Shown here piece after piece: positions 36,820-49,143 of a stretch of 64,000 nucleotides of DNA. The stretch lies in the NCBI GenBank assembly GCA_905182985.1, contig CAJJDN010000010.1, forward strand, positions 703,143-767,142. The letters are read 5' to 3'. The position numbers and the translations under genes are program-made. The notes below the pieces were generated by a model. It did not search any database and was not told where the DNA came from. It saw nothing but the letters and a program-made list of their open reading frames with translations. Origin of the DNA: Paramecium sonneborni (taxonomy: Eukaryota; Ciliophora; Oligohymenophorea; Peniculida; Parameciidae). Positions within the stretch are counted from its first letter, which is position 1; the number at the start of each line of letters is the position of its first letter.

Positions 36820-37553
36820 TCAAAATGATTAAATTACTTGTTATATTTAAATATAATTCAGTGGTTTACCGTCATACTTCTTAAAAATATATTGTTCGTC
36901 ATTTAAAAATGATATCACTGTAAGATTTGAAGAGTTTCTTTCCTCAAAATCATTTGGATCAATAAGTATTTTATCTTCAAAAAATGCAAAAGATAAACAT
37001 TTAATTTCCTTATAAATTATTGATGTTTGTGTTTCAAAATGCTTAACTAACATTTAATTTCAAGATAACTTACTTTATTATAAGCAAAATGAAACACAAT
37101 TTATTAAATGTGATAATAAAGATCCATCAGCACCAGCTACTCTTATAAATAACTCAATTTATTGAACTTTTCCATTTTAAGTTCTTAATCTTTATGGATC
37201 TACAATTTGTATACATACATCTTGAATCTAATTTAGATAGTGTTTTTCAATTCTAATTTTATCTATATTACTTAAATCATCTTAATTATCCATAATAATT
37301 GACAATTCTCAATTTTATAAATATTAATACTAATGCATTATTAGAGATCTATTTCTTTTAAATCTATTTCCCTAATAATATGCTTAATTGAAATGAAACA
37401 ATCAGCATATTAATAATTAGTTAATCCTTCTCCAAATTCTATAATAATCTATCTTGGCTATTTAAATTATCTTCCATCAATCCTAACATTTTTCTCAAAA
37501 AATCTTTTCATATAATCTTAGGGGAACATTTCTTTAAATATATCCGCGTCCAT
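36820..37553 (-). CDS. Exosome RNase PH-like subunit (Rrp43/EXOSC8-like)
   Basis: Probable non-catalytic ring subunit of the RNA exosome. The N-terminus FPQDYMKRFFEKNVRIDGRQF matches the entry segment of Rrp43/Rrp45 subunits (FLK.N.R.DGR). A conserved core block reads IELFIRVAGADGSLLSHLINCVSF. Two introns (23 nt near 37280; 27 nt GTAAGTTATC...TGTTAG near 37055) are required to join the frame. At about 227 residues it is shorter than the animal homologue, and the usual 'GSALVKLGNT' strand is not evident, so it may be degenerate or diverged. Rrp42 and Rrp45 are alternatives. Confidence 0.65.
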
Positions 37554-37894
37554 TAATTAATAAATAATTATATTTGATTTAAAATAAACAAAATTAACTT
37601 CATATTACTCTAATTTTATTAAAGTATAAAATTTCAAATTAATTATCATATAGAACTAATCAAATTCTTTTAAAAAATCTTATAAGTGAAATTTATTATA
37701 AACAATCACAAAAGTAAAATAAATAATTGGTTAAACATATATTTATTAATATAATTTATTTGTATAAACTAATTGATAAATGAGACATTCTGGATTCATC
37801 TAAATATCACCAACTCCATTAGTACCATTGTAATATAAAATTAATTGTTAGAAACTATTCAGTATAATCTATACCCGTTGTTACAACCAAACCT
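37554..37894. other. Divergent promoter region
   Basis: About 340 nt between the starts of the exosome gene (minus) and the coiled-coil gene (plus). No frame or fold was recognised. Confidence 0.5.
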
Positions 37895-38925
37895 ATGTAT
37901 TAATCTCTAATCTAAGTTTAATAACCATAACCATAAATTGTTAGAGTATATATTAAACTTTATTGTTTAAATAGTAAAGACCAATACATGTTGTGGATTT
38001 GGAATAATATGATGACATTTGGAGAAAAAAAGTAGAAGACCTTGAAAAATAATTAAGAGAACTCTAAAAGTAAAAGCCTTAACCAATTGTTTAAGCTCCA
38101 GGTTATATTAGTTTTCTTATTTAAGAACCTATCATTGAATTGAGAGCTGGTGCAGATACTGAAGATTTAGAAAAATAGATCCAACAACTATAATTAGAAT
38201 TATATAAAACAAAAGAAGATTATGAAGATTTATATTAAAAATACAATGATAATCTTAAAGAATTAGAATAATTAAAATGTAAATTCTTAAATATATATTT
38301 TAATTTAGAGTAAATGAAAAATCATATATGTACAGATAATACTGCTGAATTAAAAAAAAAAATTGAAGAATAAGATAAAGAAATAGAAAGATTGAAAGCT
38401 TTATTGGCTTCTCAAGTTCCAGTTGGTAAATACTAATCTTTATTGTTATAGCTAATGATGATTCTGAATAATTAAAATTGTATCAAAAAAGAATCTCAGA
38501 ATTGGAAAGCCAATTATAAGAATCAATTTTATAAGTTGAAAGATATAGATAAGAAAATTCATAATTATTATCATAATTAAACTTTTTTAAAGATTAAGTT
38601 AATGAAAAGGATGAAAAAATAAAAGAATTAGAAAAATAAATTGAAGATCTCAATAATGAATTAGATGGAATGTAGGATGAACAAGAAGAAATTATTGAAC
38701 AAAGAGTTGAAACAATTAGAAAAGAACTCAAAAGTTGGAAAGATAAATTTTTGGCATTAAATGCTTAATTTCATGATTAATAAGAAAAATTAATGTTAAC
38801 AGAAGCTGAATTAGATCATATTAAAAAATAAGGAGGTGCTGGAACCAAAGTAATTTTAATAAATATTTCATTATTAGGGTAGCTAAGTAATCACTACAAC
38901 GACTACAACAAAATCATCCAAATGA
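37895..38925 (+). CDS. Coiled-coil protein, cytoskeletal candidate
   Basis: About 305 residues. The start is chosen at ATG 37895 because a 29-nt intron (37949-37977) then joins a Pro/Gln-rich first exon (PQPQIVRQRPIHVVDLEQYDD) to the rest. Most of the protein is heptad-like with Leu, Glu, Lys and Gln (EDLEKQIQQLQLELY, ELEKQIEDLNNELDGM), ending in a Thr/Ser tail. Further introns near 38280, 38427 and 38849. Probably forms a parallel coiled coil in the cortex, basal body or cilium; no specific family can be named. Confidence 0.8.
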
Positions 38926-39296
38926 AATATTAGTATATTATACAAATAAATTTCATTATTTTGGTTTTAAGCACCATTTTTAATTCATTGTTCATTATTA
39001 TATTCTTTGTAGAGAGAGACGATGAGAAATTTCTTCCATCAAATATTTAGTAACAATATAATATTTTTTATTTTTTTTAGATTAGTAGTCGGTATATTAA
39101 CCTATACTTGGTATAGTACTTTTCTTGCTTTATTAACTTATTAGATCGATTCTCTTTGGACAATTAATTTTTATTTATCAAAATAATAGAATCAGTAGTA
39201 TGATAATGTTTAATGATGTCATAATATATCAAATTAAGTTTCCAATACATAGTTTATTGTAAAAAATTATTATAAGATAAGTTATTTTAGCTGTAT
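38926..39296. other. Intergenic, nothing recognised
   Basis: 370 nt before the giant cysteine-repeat gene. Contains its promoter; a short frame MRNFFHQIF... near 39025 does not continue sensibly. Confidence 0.5.
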
Positions 39297-42200
39297 ATGT
39301 TATTTTAAATACTGTTTATAGCGTAGTTAGCAAAATCTGAGTGGAGACTTATTTAAAGTTCATTTTATTAAGAAAGTTTGCCAAACTCTTAAGGATGGGA
39401 TTTTAAATAATCGTGTACAATTGACACAATAAAATCAGACTCAATTAGATAATGTTAATCAAATCAACTAGATATTATTCGTTTGAAAGATGATCGAACA
39501 AGACTGGAAAAGCAATTTTATTATCCTCATTTTTAACTTCGAATTATCACTGATGTTATTTACATTAGGGCAAAATCAGGCTCTAATTCGGAGTTTAAAA
39601 TAACTGTTATTGACTCTGGAGGTGCAACTCCAATATTTTCTAGAACTTATTAAGAATCTTCAATATAATAATATGACAAAGTTTGTCAAAATAGTTGCGG
39701 TGGAAGTTGCGGTGGATTGGATGAAACAAGAATAGAATTAAAAACAGTAATATTTAATGCAATAAATCATTCTTAATCTGTTTTTGGCATTTCATATTGT
39801 TATATATATCAAGATTCAGATATGAGGGTTGGATTAAGAAATATACTAATATATGTTAATACATGTCATTTTACTTGTGCATCTTGTTCAGGAAGTACTT
39901 AATATGAATGTTTAACTTGTTATTAAGGAGGATTATAAGGAGGTGTATGTAAATGTGATGAATCAAATTCTTATGTTTAGATTTTGACTGGTTGTTCATA
40001 AGAATGTCCTAGAGATTATTATTTAGCAGATGATTCTAAATACTGTTAATTTGATTCGAGTAATTTTTGAATTATAATTTAGGAATAAAATCAAAGCTGA
40101 GTTATTTTACTACAACTACATTAAACAACGGTAATTTATTACCATATGATCCTTGGGTATATGTACCTGATATATTTTATCCATCCAATACAAATAAATT
40201 AACTTAATGTGGAAGTGAGGATTTAATTGGAAAATTTTAAAATTATGAAATGATTTATTTGAAATTAGTTGAGCATAAAGGACTGAAATTTTTAAGAATA
40301 AGAGCTTCTTTTTTTTTATTTGGATGGTAAACTGGATCATCCTTAAGAATAACTGTTGATTCTTATTCACAAGGTCAAATTTTAAAAACCGCATCTAATT
40401 ATACTATTTTAAATGCTAGATTAAATAAGTTTAGTAGTTCAAGTTGTTCAGGTGATAATTATGATTTTTTACGAATTGAAACAGTTCTTAAGACTTATAC
40501 TACAACTCCTATAATTAAGATTTAAGCAGTACCTATTCTATAAACTGAATTTTGGGCATTCAAAAATTTAACTATTGATTATGGATTATGTTAAAGTAAT
40601 TGTACTTCATGTGAAACATACTCTAGATGCTTAATTTGTGATTCAGGATTTAAATTATATAGAGGAACATGTGTAAATCCATGTCCCATCCATACAACTT
40701 TATTGGCTAATGGAACATGTTAAGATTTTGAAGATATTTTAGAAAGTAAGGATCATAACTTTATTTATTAGATAGTAGATATTTGGTAAAAGCTTTTTAT
40801 GATATGAACACTACATTTGAAGGAGTTTCATCAATAATTGATAATTTTACAGATTTAGCTGGAGCAATTAAGACTTCATTTACTGGATCTATCTATTCAT
40901 TTGTACCAGAAAAGTCAGTATTAGGAGGTGTTTTAGTGTGGTAAGTAGGCAAATTTTAAAAAACATTTAATTCATTAAAACCTCACTATAAGATAAGTTA
41001 TAGACTTAATGTAACCTATGGTGATGAGATGTCAGGATGGTTTTCTTATAAATTTGATTCATTTTAGTCTCCATAAATAACAAATCCTAAGACAGGAAAT
41101 TAGAATTCAATAGGGGATATAAAAAAAGAGACCACAGTTTATCATTAATTACTAGAATAAACACATACAAATCCAAAATTGGATATAGTATTGGCAGGAA
41201 ATACAAATAGTGGTTCTTTAGAAGATGCATTTATTTATGTTTCTGAATACTTTGTAATAGTTCATTATGTATTTTATTTTAAAATAAATAAGTGTGCTCC
41301 ATTTTGTACTTAATGTAATGGTCCAGCAATATCAGATTGTACCTTTGGTTATAGTGGATTCAGTTTAAGCTAATATTGTGATACAAATAAATACTTGAGT
41401 TTTGACAGTTCAACTTAAGTTTATTCTTGTTAATCCTGCAATCAATTAGGTTGTTTAGAATGCGAAAGCGAATCAGTTTGCACAAAATGTTAATTTTCTG
41501 ATACTAATAAATTTTTATTAGATTAAGGAGTATGTTAATGTTATCCATCTGCTTATTAATCAGGATCGAATTGTATTTGTAAAATTAAAAATTTATAAAA
41601 TAGAATGTAATAGATATTGTGAAAGCTGTTTTGGATAATTAAAAACATAATGTTTTACTTGTGTTTCTGAATTCTATAGATCAGTTAAATAGTATTAATG
41701 TTTATGCATTGATGGATATTATGATGATGGATATAATTTGTAATGTTTACCTATTTGTGGTGATTAAATAATCGTAGACGGTGAAGATTGTGATGATGGC
41801 AATAATAATCCATTTGATGGATGTTATTAATGCAAGTTCTCTTGTTAAGAGAATTGTTCTTATTGTTAAAGTGGAAAATGTTATGAATGTATGGAGGATT
41901 ATCTTTTTATTGAATCAATCCATAAATGTATTAATAATTGTGGAGATTCTAAAGTTTTAGGAAATGAAGAATGTGATGATAGTAATATATATCCATTTGA
42001 TGGTTGTAATTAATGTTAATTTTAATGTTATGAACATTGTATTGATTGTTTATTTGGAGTTTGTTACAAATGTGATGAATAGAATGGCTGGTATTTAACA
42101 GGCATAAATTGTGAACCTATTTGTGGAGATGGAATTTTAGTTTATGGAGTTGAATAATGTGATGATTAGAATTATGATCCATTTGATAATTGTGATATGT

Positions 42201-45200
42201 GTCAATTAAGTTGTTCAGAATATTGTAAATAATGTTCTAATGGAATTTGTGTTTAGTGCATTACAGGATTTAAATATGTATCTGTTATTAAGTAATGTAT
42301 ACCAATTTGTGGGGATTTTTTAATTGTTGCTAATGAACAATGTGATGATAATAATTTTGCAGAATTTGATGGATGTTATTAATGTGAGTTTAGATGTTAA
42401 ACACAATGTACTAATTGTATACTAGGAAAATGTTATTAATGTAATACTCCAGGTTGGGAATTAAATTCTTCTGAATTAAAGTGTGATATTATATTGGATG
42501 ATAGTATTGTTTCATCTAAAACAGAATATTGTGATGATGGTAATATTATTCCTATGGATGGTTGTTATTAATAGTATTATGATTGTTAAGATTCATGTTC
42601 TGTTTGTTATAATGGCTATTGTATATTTTGTAAACAAAATTGGTATCTAAGACAATCTGATAATCTCTGCTATCCAATTTGTGGTGATAATCTAATTGTA
42701 GGAAATGAATAATGTGATGATAACAATACATTGATGCATGATTCTTGTAATTAATGTATTTTTTAATGTGACATTAACTGTTTATTATGTTCTTTTGGAA
42801 ATTGTTCATAATGCCAAATTGGATTTTAACTACAAAGTGATAAATGTATTGAAATCTGTGGAGATGCTTTAGTAGTTGGTCATGAACAGTGTGATGATAA
42901 TTAATAACACATAGATTCATATTGTCTAAATTGTTAAAATTATTGTGGAACTAGTTGTGCTTTATGTTTAAAAGGAGGATGCTAAATTTGCATAGATGGA
43001 TATTCATTGAACAATTATGAATGCTAACCTATATGTGGTGATAAAATAATAGTAGAGAATGAATAATGCGATGATGGAAATGATTAAGCATTTGATGGAT
43101 GTCATAATTGTAAGTTTTAATGCTAGGAAGAATGTTTGAATTGCTAATTCGATTAATGTTAAGATTGTATGCTTGGATATATTAACAACGAATTTATTTG
43201 TATTGAAAATTGCGGTAATTCTTTAACTACAAAGAATGAAAGTTGTGATGATGGAAACTTGGACGCCTTTGATGGATGTTTTAATTGTAAATACTCTTGT
43301 GATGAATAATGTGAAATTTGTTAATAAGGACTATGTTTCTAATGTAAAAATATTGAATGGCAAATCAACATTATTAATTATAGATGCGAACCAATATGTG
43401 GAGATAAAATTATTGTTGGTTATGAATAATGTGACGACGGAAATAAAGATAGATACGATGGTTGTTTTGATTGTTATTACGAATGTGAATAAGCATGTAC
43501 AAGTTGTATATAAGGAATATGTCATGAATGTAATACAATAGGATGGGTATTTGAAGATTTTAAATGTTTTCCAATTTGTGGAGATTTACTTATTGTTGGA
43601 TATGAATAATGTGATGATGGTAATGATATTCGATATGATGGATGCTTTGAATGTGAATATGAATGTTAGATAGAATGCACAAATTGTAATAAAGGTATAT
43701 GTGAAGAATGCAATACAAGAGGTTGGATATTGTAAGGATAGAGTTGTTAAACAAAGTGTGGTGATGGAATTGTTGTGTAACCATTTGAAGAATGTGACGA
43801 TGGAAATTATTTACCCTTAGATGGTTGTTTTGATTGTTATTATTAGTGTCAAGAAATTTGTGGTGAATGTTATGAAGGCAAATGCTATAAATGTAATGAA
43901 TTAGGATGGATAATAAAAAATTTCATATGTGTTCCACATTGTGGTGATGGTTTAATTGTAGGTAATGAACAATGTGATAGTGGATTAGTAGTAGCTAGTT
44001 ATTGTTAAAATTGTAAATTAGTTTGTGATAAATATTGTATTGATTGTGAAGATGGAATCTGTAATCTTTGTGATTAAGGTAGATATCTATAAGATAACTA
44101 ATGTAATTCAGTATGTGGGGATGGATATTTTGTTGATGAAGATTGTGATGATGGTAATGTTGAAAATGGAGATGGATGCTCAGAATATTGTGAAATTGAA
44201 AATGATTGGGTATGCTTAAATACTCCACTGTAAACTAGTTCATGTATTTATTCTATCAATCCAGTTATGATTCTCAATTCTCTTACTTCCTTATCTGAAA
44301 GTGAAGATATTGTTTCAATTACTTTTAATCAACCTATGATGCTCATGTATAATGAATCTTATAATCCTGATCATTATTTCAAAGCAAATATTTCTAATCT
44401 TCTATATGAATAATATCAAATTACTTTTGATTTTAAAGTACCTCCTAAATTTGGAAAAGTAGAAAACATTGAAATTCTAGCTAACATTAAATTTTATGAA
44501 AATATAGAAGATCCTATTCTAATTATTCTTCTAAACTAAAGTGCTATTGTAACTGAATATTTAAATATTGTTTTAAATAACGAAAAATAAATTAAACTTA
44601 AAACCCCTGTTGTTCTTTCCTAATCTCAAATTAATACATCAGAAAATGCTAAATCATTTATGAACATTGTTATTTATTTTATGATCACTTTATCTGCATT
44701 TTGCATTGTAACAGGATCTTTCGATATTTTTTGGAATTTAATGGATTTACTTTAGTATTTATCCTATATTAAATACATCAATATTTAATTTCCAACTAAT
44801 CTTAATATTTACTTTGAAGTTTTTAAACTAATTTCAATATAACCAATTATGGATTTCACTGGAATTAGTTCCATTTTCAATATCATTGATGGAGAATAAG
44901 AATATTTCGTAGAAACTACGAATAAATTCAAATAAGATGACATAAATGGGTATTTCTATACAAACTTTTAAAGTTCTATATTTTGCTTTTTTGGCTTATT
45001 CTTTGGCTATTTTATTTCAAAAGGATTAACAAAATTCTTATATAAATTAGGACCTTATTAATTAGCTGAATTTGGTTATTATCCAATGAAATTCATTTAT
45101 GTTGTAAGAAATATATTAAAAAAAAGCTATTAAGCTTTTTATTTTAGTTCGATAATAAAAATGATAATGTCAAATTATTATGACATAAGTTTCTCTGTAT

Positions 45201-45832
45201 TTATTTAATTAATACATTTTAATACAGAAAGCACTATATTTTTGATCAACTCATATACTGCTTTAATCGTTTGTGCTTTACAACTTCTATTTTTTATTTA
45301 CACATTCAATAAACAACTTTCATTTACAAAAAAAGCAACAACAAAGAATATTCAACAATACTCTGCTTTATTTGAAGGAGTAACTGATTCTTCTGATATT
45401 TGGATTACATAATATAACACAATCTTGTTATTAAAAAAATAAGTTTTTATATTTTTAATTGTTTTTATGGATTAAAATGGTCCCTTACAAACCATTACAA
45501 TAGGATTAATTCAAACGATATTTTTATTATATGTTTATTTACAAAAACCCCTTGAAAATATTTAAGAGTATTATAAAACCTTAGTAGCTGAGGCCCTACT
45601 GGCATTTAATACTTTATTATTTTTAACCTATTCTTATAGGTTTTAATTAGAATTATCGATAGATGAGTATATTATGATAGGTTGGATTCATATTGCTAGC
45701 TTTAGTTTTATTTTGATATTTTCATTAATCTTTGATTTTAAGACTTAAGCTATTACTCTATGTAAAAAAGTCATGAAAATCATATAAGGAAATAGACCAT
45801 AAGTTGCGACAGGGACAATTATATTTTATTGA
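39297..45832 (+). CDS. Giant cysteine-repeat membrane protein (DUF4215-type repeats)
   Basis: Largest gene here, about 2,150 residues. Signal peptide MLFQILFIAQLA. The N-terminal 750 residues include Gly/Cys segments ([12 protein letters not shown]) and two cysteine-rich EGF/furin-like stretches ([15 protein letters not shown]). From about 41750 to 44220 come about fourteen copies of a 45-60 residue unit: ICGD-x6-8-EQCDDGN-x4-DGC-xx-C, then C-xx-C pairs, matching the 'CDDGN...DGC' Cys repeat (DUF4215 type) known from myxobacteria and protists. After a membrane-proximal domain come at least eight hydrophobic segments (from [15 protein letters not shown] at about 44660 to [12 protein letters not shown]). 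Introns near 40061 (23 nt), 40745 (26 nt) and 41579 (25 nt) restore the frame. A cell-surface or secretory-pathway membrane protein; adhesion or sensing is inference. The family is expanded in ciliates. Confidence 0.85.
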
Positions 45833-45904
45833 ATTTAGTTTGTAAAATTATAAATTGTATTTAAAATTTTAAATTCAATACTATAAAATATATTATAACC
45901 ATAA

Positions 45905-46099
45905 TCAAAACAAACTGTCTTTATCCTGTATTGCTTCTTAAATCACTTTTTATAAATTATTAATCTCATTTTGATTTTGTTGATTTTTTTAGACTTATTC
46001 TTGAAATTATATTTATTTAATTTAATCCTTATTGTCTTTTTGATTATATTTTATTTCTTATTCATTTAAATCACCATTTTTTCCTCTAACCATTTCCAT
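45905..46099 (-). CDS. Possible 64-residue Gln/Asn-rich small protein
   Basis: Frame MEMVRGKNGDLNE... to TGA with composition like coding DNA (Gln, Asn, Lys, Asp). No homologue recognised. The start may lie upstream behind an intron. Short frames in this DNA can be chance, so confidence is modest. Confidence 0.4.
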
Positions 46100-46440
46100 T
46101 TCTATTTCCTTTAAGAAATTATTAGAAATAAAATAATAATAATATTCAATAATAAATATGGAAATTTTTAATTTGAGACAGCCTTTTAGAATATATAAGT
46201 GTATATAATTCCTTTGGGCTTAAAGGCTTTTCCTGAAATATTCTTAGAAATTCGATAAATTATTTCATTTTAATTTTTAATTTATTTTAGATATTCTATT
46301 ATTGGAAGGAAATGAATAAAAAGAAATGAAAAAAAAGCATATTTATGTAGTAATGTATTGGTATGATTTTGATAAAATTGATTGGTTAATATCATTTGAT
46401 GATATAATTGTAAAATAAAAATTCAAATTATTTATAATAA
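46100..46440. other. Intergenic with a doubtful short plus-strand frame
   Basis: A plus-strand frame from ATG 46158 (MEIFNLRQPFRIY) continues to about 46530 but overlaps the PP2C start in another frame and has aromatic, non-coding-like composition. Otherwise only AT-rich sequence. Confidence 0.4.
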
Positions 46441-47919
46441 ATGAATAATAAGAATAGAGATGCTCCATCATTTTTATCAAAATATTTAAATAAAGAGTCT
46501 AATCGTAAGAGACCATTTGAACTCTAAGTTAAAAGAGAAGAGAAATAAGATATGTATGGAGTGATAAAAGAAGATGCAAGAAAAACTATTGAATAAAAAT
46601 TGTAAAGTTAAGAGAATAAATAAGTCAATATGATTTTACGAAATTATGAACCATCGAAATGTTCATCTGGTAGAAATGGTTTAATAAAAGGATATGCTGT
46701 AAATACAAATTAAGGATTGATAAGAGATTATAATGAAGATAGAGTTTCAATAATTTTGAATATAGTGAAACCATAGAATAGATAAGAGGAGAATTGGCCA
46801 AAATGTTCATTTTTTGGAGTTTATGATGGACATGGAGGTTCAAATTGTGCTGATTTTTTGAGGGACTATTTACATTAATTTGTGATAAAAGAATGTGAAT
46901 TTCCATGGAATCCAGTAGCAGCATTAAAAAAAGGATTTGAAGCAGCTGAGAGTCATTTTTTGGCTTATGCATTAGATTAATATTAGAAGGGTAAACCTGA
47001 AAGAAGTGGATCATGTGCAATAGTTTGTTTAATCGTAGGAGAGATATGTTATGTTGCAAATGTAGGAGATAGTAGAGGAGTACTTAGTTGTTAGGAAGGT
47101 AAGATAGTAACAGATTTATCAATGGATCATAAACCTGAGATAGAAAAATCAAGAATAGAAAGAGGAGGTGGAAAATTATATTAAACTCATGGATTGAATG
47201 AAGATGGATAAGATATAGTTGGACCAATAAGAGTTATGCCTGGAAGATTATCAGTATCACGTACTTTTGGAGATATTGAAGCTAAATTATAATAATTTGG
47301 AGGTAATTCAAGAGTTGTTATATCAGAACCAGAAATCAAAATCTTTAAACTAAATTAGGATCATGATTTTATAGTTATGGGATGTAACTATAACCAATTA
47401 AAATTTAGGTGATGGCATTTTTGATAAAATGAGTTCAGAAGATGTAGTAAATATTATTTGGAAAAATATTTAAAATAATGACGAATTAAATTTACATTCG
47501 CTTTTAAGTTAATCTGTTGATTCTGTATTAAAAGAAGCAATCTACAAAAAAAGTAGTGATAATATTACTTTATTAATAATTGCATTTCATATTAATAAGT
47601 GTAAAGAAGAACTCTAAGAATTCAGAAATACGATTAGTCATTCTGTTGATAGAATTGATAATCATTTTCAGGTCAATAATAGACCAAGATTAAGGTAAAG
47701 ATCGACACTAATACATTTAGTTATCAAAAGAAAGAAGATGAGAATTTCTCATTCTTCAAACTTAAAAATTCGAATACACAAAATACTTGTATACTTAATA
47801 ATAATAAATTAAATTTGTCAATAAATTTATAGACTAGATTATTCAGTTAGTTACAATCTAAAAAGAATATATAAGGTGGTGTAACAAATTAAACTAAAAA
47901 ATATAGTTATATTCATTGA
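46441..47919 (+). CDS. PP2C-family Ser/Thr phosphatase
   Basis: Metal-dependent PPM/PP2C phosphatase, about 475 residues after two introns (25 nt at about 47390-47414, 26 nt near 47697). Motifs: RDYNEDRVS (metal site), FGVYDGHGGSNCADFL, SGSCAIVCLIVG, VANVGDSRGVLS, SMDHKPE, GPIRVMPGRLSVSRTFGD, MGCDGIFDKMSSEDVV (rebuilt over the intron) and SSDNITLLIIAF. All metal-binding Asp residues are present, so it should be active. A basic, disordered tail of about 90 residues follows the catalytic domain. N-terminal extension of about 75 residues. Confidence 0.92.
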
Positions 47920-47973
47920 ACAATTAAAACACTAATAAATTTATTTAATTTTTATTCAATAATATATATATAT

Positions 47974-48932
47974 ATGCTCACTCTGAGAGAACTGTAAGAG
48001 TTACGATAATTAAATGATGATAGAAAGGCATTACCAGATAGATATGGTATAAGATTTAATTATCCACTTTCTGCTAGAAATGAATATAATGGCAAATAGA
48101 CACTAAATGCATGGGATCCCATTACCAACAAACCTTAAACTCTTATTATTAATAATGGTTCTGATCCTATTGTATTAGATTTTAATGTACCAAGATAAGT
48201 ATCCCAATTTATTTATTTTAGGATATTACCAAAAATATTGTATTTTAGAAAGGCTTTCCTTTTAACAATAATTAAATAATTACTGTAAAACCTTAAATCT
48301 AAACATAAAATATATCCACTAATGAATCTTAAATCTCTTATTCTTAATAGCTTCCTTAAAATTATATGCATGAATATCATCATAGACAACGTTCTTATTA
48401 ACTCAAAAGCGTTGAAGAAATTCTAAGACCTTGGAAAGCAAAAGAGATTATGTATAACAGGGAAATAAATGCTTTATAAGATTAAATTAAAAAAGGAAAT
48501 TATACTATGAAAAATAAAACAACTTTGAAAGTTGATAATGTAGCCAAAAAATTAGATTTATAAAATTAAGTTGAAAAATTAGAAGCCATTTTAAAAAATA
48601 AAGACGAAGAAATTAGTAGATTAAAAATTTAAAGTTAAGAAGGAGCTGATAAACTTATTGAAATATCTTAAGATAATTTTACTTAATTCAATGACCATTA
48701 AATAGAATTGCAAAAATGGAAGCAAAAATTTAAAGAGCTTAATAATTTATATCATGAATGCGAAGAAGAATGTACCATGAAAGAAACAGAAATTGAAAGT
48801 TTAAAAAAAAGAAAACTCTCTGTCATTAAAACTTAAACTGTATCAAAAGTTGCAACTAAACCTCAAAAAAATATGGATAGTCCAAGAGCTATTATTTCAA
48901 CTGTAAGCGATAAAGATTCAGATTATTATTGA
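47974..48932 (+). CDS. Coiled-coil protein, unknown
   Basis: About 310 residues; one 23-nt intron (48199-48221). The first 120 residues are Asn/Gln/Pro-rich (RYGIRFNYPLSARNEY). The middle is coiled coil (VEKLEAILKNKDEEISRLKI) and the end Lys/Ser-rich. Lies 55 nt downstream of the PP2C gene. Structural, probably cytoskeletal, by appearance only. Confidence 0.75.
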
Positions 48933-49143
48933 AGAAACAAATAAATTCAATTTATTTATTTATTTTAAATTTATCTTATCAAATTTAATGTTACAATTAT
49001 TTATTATAAAAATCCATATTTATAATCAGAATTTTGGAGCTTTTGAAAAGAATATCTATATTTATTAAACTTAAATTTGTGATCCATTGATATAAAAATC
49101 TTCTGTTATAATTTTAAAATTGATAATAATGTTCAAGAATAAT

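Noticed and set aside
41260..41300. A 39-nt intron in the cysteine-repeat gene
   Set aside because: The frame is open without removing it, and the length exceeds the usual range.
43236..44228. Methionine/valine-rich and histidine-rich frames on both strands
   Set aside because: Out-of-phase and antisense readings of the CDDGN repeat array.
46625..47059. A 144-residue minus-strand frame
   Set aside because: Lies entirely antisense to the PP2C catalytic domain, whose motifs are unmistakable.
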